Shown in pieces: positions 58,658 through 64,000 of a DNA stretch of 64,000 bases. The notes beneath the pieces were generated by a model. That model worked only from the letters and a program-made list of their open reading frames with translations. It was not told the origin of the DNA and did not search any database. Position numbers and translations under genes: made by a program. The stretch lies in NCBI RefSeq assembly GCF_015752285.1, contig NZ_JADOUY010000004.1:124001-188000 (forward strand), read 5' to 3'. Source of the stretch: Mycetocola_A sp015752285 (GTDB lineage Bacteria; Actinomycetota; Actinomycetes; Actinomycetales; Microbacteriaceae). The stretch's first letter is position 1; the number at the start of each line of letters is the position of its first letter.

Positions 58658-60247
58658 ATGGCAGGCCCCAGTCACGACAAGAGCCTCTACCGGGAACGCG
58701 ACATCGTCCCCATCAAACGCGCGCTGATCTCGGTCAGCGACAAGACCGGCCTCATCGACCTGGCCCGGTCGCTCGCCGGAGCGGGCATCGAGATCGTCTC
58801 GACGGGTTCGACCGCGCAGACGATCAGAACCGCCGGCTTCGATGTCGTCGACGTCGCCAACGTCACCGGCTTCCCTGAATCGCTCGACGGCCGGGTCAAG
58901 ACGCTGCACCCGTCGGTGCACGCCGGGCTCCTCGCCGACCTCAGGCTGGCTTCGCACGAGCAGCAACTCGACGACCTCGGCGTCGAGCCGTTCCAGCTGG
59001 TCGTCGTCAACCTGTATCCGTTCGTCGAAACCGTCGCCAGTGGTGCGGAGAACGACGACGTGGTCGAGCAGATCGACATCGGGGGACCCGCGATGGTCCG
59101 GGCCGCAGCGAAGAACCATCCGAACGTGGCCATCGTCGTGTCTCCGGCCAGTTACGCGGAAGTCATCGAGGCGGTGAACACCGGCGGTACGACACTCGCA
59201 CAGCGGCGTGAATTCGCCGCGAGGGCGTTCTCACACACCGCCGCATACGACACTGCCGTCGCCGGCTGGTTCACCGACACCGCTGAAGGCTTCGGGGCCT
59301 CGCTGACGATCCAGGCCGAACTCGCGCACGTTCTTCGCTACGGCGAGAACTCCCACCAGGAAGCAGCGCTGTACCTCCGCTCAGGCGGCCAGGGCATCGC
59401 GCAGGCGACACAGCTGAACGGCAAGGAGATGAGCTACAACAACTTCGTCGACGCTGACGCCGCCGTGCGCGCCGCCTACGACTTCACCGAGCCGGCCGTT
59501 GCCATCATCAAGCACGCCAACCCGTGCGGCATCGCGGTCGCAGCGCCGAAAGCCCCTGATGCCATCGCCAGCGCACACAGCCGTGCGCACGCGTGCGACC
59601 CGGTGTCGGCGTTCGGTGGTGTCATCGCCGCCAACCGCATGGTCACGCTCAAGATGGCCGAAACGATCAAGGAGATCTTCACCGAGGTGCTCGTCGCCCC
59701 CGGCTTCGACGAGGATGCGCTCGACGTGCTGCGGACGAAGAAGAACCTCCGAATCCTCCGACTGCCCGAGGGCTTCACGCCTGAGCCCCTCGAGGCCAAG
59801 CAGGTGTCAGGCGGCATCCTCGTCCAGCAGGCTGACCGCTTCCCCCGCGAATCGGTCAGCTCGACCTGGACGCTCGCGGCCGGCGAACCGGCAGACGCCG
59901 AGACGCTCGCCGACCTCGCCTTTGCGTGGAAGGCCTGCCGTTCGGTGAAATCGAATGCCATCCTGCTCGCCAGCCATGGAGCATCCGTCGGTGTCGGAAT
60001 GGGACAGGTGAACCGGGTCGACTCCTGCCAGCTCGCCGTCACCCGCGCGGGCGACCGTGCCGCCGGATCCGTGGCCGCGTCCGACGCGTTCTTCCCGTTC
60101 GCCGACGGTCTGCAGGTGCTTCTCGACGCCGGGGTCCGCGCCGTCGTGCAGCCGGGCGGTTCCGTCCGCGACCCTGAGGTCATCGCGGCAGCCCAGGCTG
60201 CCGGCGTGACCATGTATTTCACCGGAGAGCGCCACTTCTTCCACTGA
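58658..60247 (+). CDS. purH: Bifunctional AICAR transformylase/IMP cyclohydrolase
   Basis: Last two steps of IMP synthesis. The 529 aa product has the N-terminal MGS-like cyclohydrolase domain (RALISVSDKTGLIDLARSL, GFPESLDGRVKTLHPSVHAGLLADLR) and the C-terminal transformylase domain (KHANPCGIAVA, SDAFFPFADGLQVLLDAGVRAVVQPGGSVRD). It follows purN by 2 bp; AAGGAG precedes ATG 58658. IMP feeds guaB and guaA encoded in the same window. Confidence 0.97.
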   Translation: MAGPSHDKSLYRERDIVPIKRALISVSDKTGLIDLARSLAGAGIEIVSTGSTAQTIRTAGFDVVDVANVTGFPESLDGRVKTLHPSVHAGLLADLRLASHEQQLDDLGVEPFQLVVVNLYPFVETVASGAENDDVVEQIDIGGPAMVRAAAKNHPNVAIVVSPASYAEVIEAVNTGGTTLAQRREFAARAFSHTAAYDTAVAGWFTDTAEGFGASLTIQAELAHVLRYGENSHQEAALYLRSGGQGIAQATQLNGKEMSYNNFVDADAAVRAAYDFTEPAVAIIKHANPCGIAVAAPKAPDAIASAHSRAHACDPVSAFGGVIAANRMVTLKMAETIKEIFTEVLVAPGFDEDALDVLRTKKNLRILRLPEGFTPEPLEAKQVSGGILVQQADRFPRESVSSTWTLAAGEPADAETLADLAFAWKACRSVKSNAILLASHGASVGVGMGQVNRVDSCQLAVTRAGDRAAGSVAASDAFFPFADGLQVLLDAGVRAVVQPGGSVRDPEVIAAAQAAGVTMYFTGERHFFH

Positions 60248-60266
60248 GTCGGGTATGAACCGGCCG

Positions 60267-60287
60267 GGAGACTCCTGAGTCGTCTCC
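60267..60287 (+). terminator. Weak hairpin after purH
   Basis: GGAGAC and GTCTCC, with inner ACT/AGT, form a short stem 20 bp after the stop codon; no T-run, so only a candidate. Confidence 0.3.
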
Positions 60288-60328
60288 TGTGGGTGTCGCA
60301 CGCGCACCGTGCCACTCCCGCAGGAGGC

Positions 60329-60334
60329 TAGGCT
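60329..60334 (+). promoter_or_regulatory. -10 hexamer TAGGCT, leaderless promoter of the DDAH fusion
   Basis: TAGGCT ends 7 nt before ATG 60342. Confidence 0.55.
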
Positions 60335-60341
60335 CGAGCCC

Positions 60342-61553
60342 ATGACTGTTTCGTGGGGCCGACGGCTCGTTTCTTCCGCTCTGGCCGCTCTCTCCGTCGG
60401 TGTGGTCACGCACGCGGCGAGCGTGTTCATCTTCTTCATCGCCCAGGAGTACCAGGCGGCGGTGATCGGCCAGGTCAGCGACTTCTACTTCCTTGCCACC
60501 GTGTTCAGCGTTGTGCTGCTGTTCGTCTTCGGGATCGTCGGCGGGATGACACGCTGGTACACGGCGCTGGCAGCAGGGCTCTTCACCGGAATCGTCGCCT
60601 GCCTCATCGGAACAGGCATCACCACCGTCGCAGGAGGGTTCGCCCTCGACGCCGAGACGATCAGTTACCTCTGGAGCACCTTCGTCAGCATCAACGGTGT
60701 CTACGTCGTCGTCATCACCGTCCTCGCCGCGACCATCGGCCGGGCCGTCTACAACCGCATCGCAGGCGGGCGCAGTGCGGTCCCGGTCGCCGAGCGACGC
60801 ATCGCCCTCGTCCGGATGCCCGCAGCGAACCTCGCCGACGGCCAGCTGACTCACCTCGAACGCTCAGACGTCGACACCGAGCTCGCCGACAAGCAGTGGG
60901 ACGGATACGTCTCTGCTCTCGAGGAAAACGGCTGGACGACCCGCGAGGTCGGCTTCGCCGATTCACTGCCGGATTCCGTCTTCGTCGAGGACACCCTGGT
61001 GCTCCTCGGCGGCACCGCCGTGGTCACCCGCGCGGGAACCGACAGCCGCCGCGGTGAAACCGAGGCCGCTGAAGAGACGGCTACGGACCTCGGTCTCACC
61101 ATCGAACGCATCATGAGCCCGGGAACGCTCGAGGGCGGCGACGTGCTCAAGGTCGGTTCGACCCTGTACGTGGGCCGTTCCAGCCGGAGCAACGCCGACG
61201 GCATCCGGCAGCTCCGCGCGATCGCAGCACCACTCGGGTATTCGGTCGTGGCCGTTCCGGTCACCCGGGCGCTCCATCTGAAGTCCACCATGACAGCGTT
61301 GCCAGACGGAACGATCATCGGTCACCCCGACCTCGTCGACGACCCGGCCTTCTTTCCGCATTTCCTCGCTGTTCCCGAGCGCGAAGGCGTTGCCGTCGTC
61401 GCACTGTCAGATGACACGGTGCTGCTGTCGTCGTCGGCCCCGGCAACGGCTGCCCTGCTCGAAGACCGCGGGTACACGGTGGTCAGCGTCGACGTCAGCG
61501 AATTCGAGAAGCTCGAGGGCTGCGTCACCTGCCTGTCGGTCCGCGTGCGCTGA
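60342..61553 (+). CDS. Membrane-fused dimethylarginine dimethylaminohydrolase (DDAH)
   Basis: The 403 aa product fuses an N-terminal membrane domain with about four hydrophobic segments (residues 8-30, 45-68, 70-95, 108-132) to a full amidinotransferase-fold DDAH domain (about 150-403). The DDAH part has FVEDTLVLLGGTAVVTRAG, LEGGDVLKVGSTLYVGRSSRSN, catalytic His312 in RALHLKSTMTALPDG and catalytic Cys397 in VTCLSV. DDAH hydrolyses methylated arginine to citrulline and amines. The isolated soluble form is about 255 aa; the membrane part would tether it. ATG 60342 is chosen, as a -10 lies 7 nt upstream. Confidence 0.85.
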   Translation: MTVSWGRRLVSSALAALSVGVVTHAASVFIFFIAQEYQAAVIGQVSDFYFLATVFSVVLLFVFGIVGGMTRWYTALAAGLFTGIVACLIGTGITTVAGGFALDAETISYLWSTFVSINGVYVVVITVLAATIGRAVYNRIAGGRSAVPVAERRIALVRMPAANLADGQLTHLERSDVDTELADKQWDGYVSALEENGWTTREVGFADSLPDSVFVEDTLVLLGGTAVVTRAGTDSRRGETEAAEETATDLGLTIERIMSPGTLEGGDVLKVGSTLYVGRSSRSNADGIRQLRAIAAPLGYSVVAVPVTRALHLKSTMTALPDGTIIGHPDLVDDPAFFPHFLAVPEREGVAVVALSDDTVLLSSSAPATAALLEDRGYTVVSVDVSEFEKLEGCVTCLSVRVR

Positions 61554-61567
61554 GCCGAAAATAGTTC

Positions 61568-61597
61568 TTGCCCCTCGGTGCGATCCGGGCATAGGGT
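61568..61597 (+). promoter_or_regulatory. Promoter of the leader-ABC exporter locus
   Basis: TTGCCC (61568-61573), an 18-bp spacer and TAGGGT (61592-61597). An A/T-rich tract (GAAAATAGTT) ends 2 bp upstream of the -35, the layout of WhiB7-dependent promoters. Start near 61604; about 350 nt of leader transcript precede the exporter. Confidence 0.55.
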
Positions 61598-61696
61598 AAA
61601 AGGCTGTCGCGGTTCAGCGCCTGGTCGTTCGTTCGACCGGCGGCGTGCTGCAGGGGGCAGCAGAGCAGAAAGAACTGTGGTTCGAGGAGGACTGTC

Positions 61697-61798
61697 ATGA
61701 CGTATCACATCGCCGCGCCGACATCAGGGTCGACGGTATCGCGTGTCTCAGTCCGTGGTGCACTCGCCGTGCGCCGACCGGCCGTCGTGGGTGCCTGA
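61697..61798 (+). CDS. Predicted 33-aa leader peptide upstream of the ABC exporter
   Basis: The frame starts at ATG 61697 and ends at TGA 61796-61798, encoding 33 residues beginning MTYHIAAPTSGS and ending RPAVVGA. GAGGAGG (61684-61690) is spaced exactly 6 nt from the start, one of the best ribosome-binding sites in the window. The peptide has no membrane segment and no match known to me; it is basic and Ser/Val-rich. The frame lies 154 nt before the ABC exporter in a region otherwise without genes. By position it is a leader peptide for attenuation, as BmrB is for bmrCD in Bacillus subtilis. Function is inference. Confidence 0.6.
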   Translation: MTYHIAAPTSGSTVSRVSVRGALAVRRPAVVGA

Positions 61799-61808
61799 CC
61801 CGGCTTCT

Positions 61809-61932
61809 CCGCGCCGAAGCGCGGCCCGCTGAATTCCGGTAGTCCGGAATCCCTCGCCATCGTTCGACGTTCACCACAGGTGAGCACCCCCGCATTCCGG
61901 GAACATACCGCGCTGCCTTTCTGCCGGCAGCG
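61809..61932 (+). promoter_or_regulatory. Candidate attenuator hairpins between leader ORF and exporter
   Basis: Hairpins: CCGCGC-CGAA-GCGCGG (61809-61824); ATTCCGG-TAGT-CCGGAAT (61833-61850); TCACC-ACA-GGTGA (61871-61883); CGCTGCC/GGCAGCG (61911-61932), which lies just before the exporter ribosome-binding site. A second ATTCCGG at 61894-61900 can also pair with CCGGAAT (61844-61850), excluding the first. No T-run is present, so control of translation or Rho-dependent termination is more likely than intrinsic termination. Confidence 0.45.
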
Positions 61933-61952
61933 CACGGAAGAGAAGTCCTCAC

Positions 61953-63833
61953 ATGCCTCGTCTCACTGACGACAAGAAGTCCCATAAGTCCGAGCTGTCG
62001 ACAGCCGCAGCGCTGTGGCGCATCCTGCCGTATGCGCGCAAAGCCCTGCCGCGCATCGCGCTCGGCATGGTCGCCGCGCTCGGTGCCGGCCTCGTCGCGC
62101 TCGGAATTCCGCTGATCCTCGAAGCCCTCGTCGACGGTCCACTGGCGACCGGTGACACCTCACAGATCTGGTGGGCGGTGCTTGCCGTACTCGGGCTCGG
62201 TGTGCTCGAAGCCATCATGATCGCGCTCCGGCGGTGGTTTGTTCTCAAGCCGGGAACATATGTCGAGGCCGGAATGCGCAACGCGCTGTACGCCCGGCTT
62301 CAGGACCTGCCGGTGTCGTTCCACGACCGGTGGCAGTCGGGTCAGTTGCTCTCCCGCGCGGTCAGCGACCTCAACCTCATCAGGCGGTGGTTGTCGTTCG
62401 GCCTCGTCCTTCTCGTCGTCAACACGGTCACCATCGTCATCGGCGCCGTCGTGTTGTTCTACTGGCACTGGCTGCTCGGCACGATCTTCCTCGTGCTCGC
62501 TGTGCCGATCTGGATCTACGGGTTCGTCTTCGAGAAGAAGTACTCGGTCATCGCCCGTCGCAGCCAGGACCAGGCGGGTGACCTCGCGACCGCCGTCGAA
62601 GAGTCCGTTCACGGCATCCGGGTGCTCAAGGCGTTCGGCCGGGGAAAGTACGCGCTGCGCAATTTCGAGTCGCAGGCGGAGAGCCTGCGCGGCACCGAGA
62701 TCGAGAAGGCCAAGGCCATCGCCGGTATCTGGCTGTGGCTGCTGCTCCTGCCAGACGTCGCATTCGCACTCTGCCTGCTCACCGGGGTGTGGCTGGCGTC
62801 GACCGGCGAGATCTCGGTCGGCCAGTTGTTCGCGTTCTTCGCCACGGCGACCGTTCTCCGCTTCCCGATCGAGTCGATCGGCTTCCTGCTCTCGATGACC
62901 TTCGACACGCGGACAGCGACCGACCGCTTCTTCGAGGTGCTCGACACCCCGAACTCGATCACCGACCCGGAACATCCGAAGACCATCCGAGACCCGCGCG
63001 GCCGGCTCAGCTTCGAGGACACCCACTTCCGGTACCAGGATTCGCCCGAACGCTTCCCCGACCTGCTCGACGGCGTCACCCTGACGCTCGAGCCGGGGGA
63101 GACCATGGCGCTCGTCGGACTGACAGGGTCGGGCAAGTCGACGCTGACCGCGCTCACCACACGGCTCTACGACGTGACCGGCGGCGCCGTGAAGCTCGAT
63201 GGGGTGGACGTTCGCGACCTCACCCGCGAGGAACTTCGCAGGCACATCGCCATGGCCTTCGAAGACGCGATCCTGTTCTCGGCGTCCGTTCGGGAGAACG
63301 TCCTTCTCGGCCGGGGTGATCTCGACCCCCGCAGTCCTGAGGCCGAGGCCGTGCTCGACGAGGCGCTCGACATCGCGCAGGCCAACTTCGTCCGCGACCT
63401 GCCTGAGGGCGTCGAAACCCGGGTCGGTGAAGAGGGACTCAGTCTCTCGGGCGGGCAGCGTCAGCGACTGGCGCTCGCCCGTGCGGTGGCAGCCAGGCCG
63501 GCCGTCCTCGTGCTCGACGACCCGCTCTCAGCGCTCGACGTCGACACCGAAGCGCTCGTGGAAGCGGCGCTGCGCCGCGTGCTCGCCTCGACGACGGCTC
63601 TCATCGTCGCTCACCGTCCGTCGACGGTGATGCTGGCCGACCGGGTCGCCCTGCTTGAAAACGGCCGCGTGACCGCTGTCGGACGACACAGCGCACTCCT
63701 CGCGACGAACGAGCACTACAAGTTCGTGATCTCCAGCCTTGAAGACGAAGAGAAACGCGAAGCAGCAGATCAGATCGACAAGAGACTCGATGAATCGACG
63801 GCCGACGCCGATTCCGTGGAGGCGGGAGCATGA
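61953..63833 (+). CDS. ABC half-exporter, degenerate nucleotide site subunit
   Basis: The 626 aa product is a type IV ABC exporter half: six-helix membrane domain (about residues 15-320), then ATPase domain with Walker A VGLTGSGKSTLTAL, signature LSLSGGQRQRLALARAV, Walker B VLVLDDPLSALD and H-loop VAHRPSTV. The catalytic Glu after Walker B is Asp523, a mark of the degenerate site of heterodimeric exporters such as TM287 and BmrC. AAGAGAAG lies before ATG 61953. A second half-exporter overlaps its stop by 4 nt. The substrate is probably a drug or lipid; unknown. Confidence 0.92.
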   Translation: MPRLTDDKKSHKSELSTAAALWRILPYARKALPRIALGMVAALGAGLVALGIPLILEALVDGPLATGDTSQIWWAVLAVLGLGVLEAIMIALRRWFVLKPGTYVEAGMRNALYARLQDLPVSFHDRWQSGQLLSRAVSDLNLIRRWLSFGLVLLVVNTVTIVIGAVVLFYWHWLLGTIFLVLAVPIWIYGFVFEKKYSVIARRSQDQAGDLATAVEESVHGIRVLKAFGRGKYALRNFESQAESLRGTEIEKAKAIAGIWLWLLLLPDVAFALCLLTGVWLASTGEISVGQLFAFFATATVLRFPIESIGFLLSMTFDTRTATDRFFEVLDTPNSITDPEHPKTIRDPRGRLSFEDTHFRYQDSPERFPDLLDGVTLTLEPGETMALVGLTGSGKSTLTALTTRLYDVTGGAVKLDGVDVRDLTREELRRHIAMAFEDAILFSASVRENVLLGRGDLDPRSPEAEAVLDEALDIAQANFVRDLPEGVETRVGEEGLSLSGGQRQRLALARAVAARPAVLVLDDPLSALDVDTEALVEAALRRVLASTTALIVAHRPSTVMLADRVALLENGRVTAVGRHSALLATNEHYKFVISSLEDEEKREAADQIDKRLDESTADADSVEAGA

Positions 63834-64000
63834 CCAACACCTCAGTCCAGGGCGTCGAAGGCGAAGAGCGCGACGACTTCAGCACAAGCGAGAGCGCCCA
63901 GATCCGGTCGCGCTCGCTGCGGCTGCTCGGGTCGCTGCTGCGCCCATTGCGACTGCGGGTCGTGCTCACCATGCTCGTCGTCGTCGTGTCGACGGCCGCA
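63830..64000 (+). CDS. ABC half-exporter, partner subunit (5' part only)
   Basis: The first 57 codons are visible and the gene continues beyond the window. It starts ATG 63830 inside the previous stop (ATGA), so it is translationally coupled. After about 38 mostly polar residues comes RLRVVLTMLVVVV, the first membrane helix. A full-length half-exporter with a canonical Walker B glutamate is expected, but this cannot be seen. Confidence 0.75.
   Translation, partial: MTNTSVQGVEGEERDDFSTSESAQIRSRSLRLLGSLLRPLRLRVVLTMLVVVVSTAA

Overview
The window is a contiguous, gene-dense piece of a high-GC Actinomycetota chromosome, most likely Microbacteriaceae; the genus cannot be fixed from sequence alone. 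Pointers are many GTG starts, groES without groEL next to it, TANNNT -10 hexamers placed 6-7 nt before start codons (leaderless transcription), a PerM/DUF6350 gene between sucCD and purNH, and the ribosomal order infA-rpmJ-rpsM-rpsK-rpoA-rplQ with no rpsD between rpsK and rpoA. I found no tRNA, rRNA, CRISPR array, insertion sequence or prophage.

0-15 kb is the conserved core: ribosomal proteins and rpoA, a two-domain acetyltransferase broken by an in-frame TAG, truA, rplM-rpsI with a good promoter inside the truA 3' end, then amino-sugar and wall-precursor genes (glmM, glmS, alr), coaA, acpS and the t6A/ribosome-modification set tsaE, tsaB, rimI, tsaD. 15-20 kb holds a Pro/Gln-repeat membrane protein, a nitroreductase, an SRPBCC protein, a THUMP-like methyltransferase, groES under two CIRCE operators, and rarD.

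20-33 kb is a transport region. A branched-chain amino acid binding protein (livJ type, + strand) lies about 7 kb from livHMGF (- strand). Between them sits a catabolic unit: a TetR regulator, a sugar ABC importer (binding lipoprotein plus two permeases, no ATPase) and a LacZ-type GH2 beta-galactosidase. LivH carries an N-terminal signal peptide and an extracytoplasmic beta-sandwich-like domain.

33-46 kb contains guaB, a secreted SGNH hydrolase, guaB3, poxB, glpD, a KhtT/KhtU-type K+/H+ antiporter pair, SURF1, a DUF3817 protein and guaA. The guaA coding frame can only be completed from an ATT start codon. A 230-bp gene-free stretch after guaA is rich in hairpins and may hold a structured RNA.

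46-61 kb contains an EamA exporter facing a CGNR regulator, a pentapeptide-repeat protein, a Bax-inhibitor-like protein, GDPD, pcrA-panD, an MpaB-like protein, sucCD-perM-purN-purH, and a membrane-fused dimethylargininase.

61.5-64 kb is the most interesting locus. A promoter drives a 33-codon leader ORF with a perfect ribosome-binding site, followed by 154 nt of competing RNA hairpins, then two translationally coupled ABC half-exporters. The first has a degenerate catalytic site (Asp for Glu). This resembles the Bacillus bmrB-bmrCD arrangement of leader-peptide-controlled heterodimeric multidrug exporters. The second half-transporter runs off the window.
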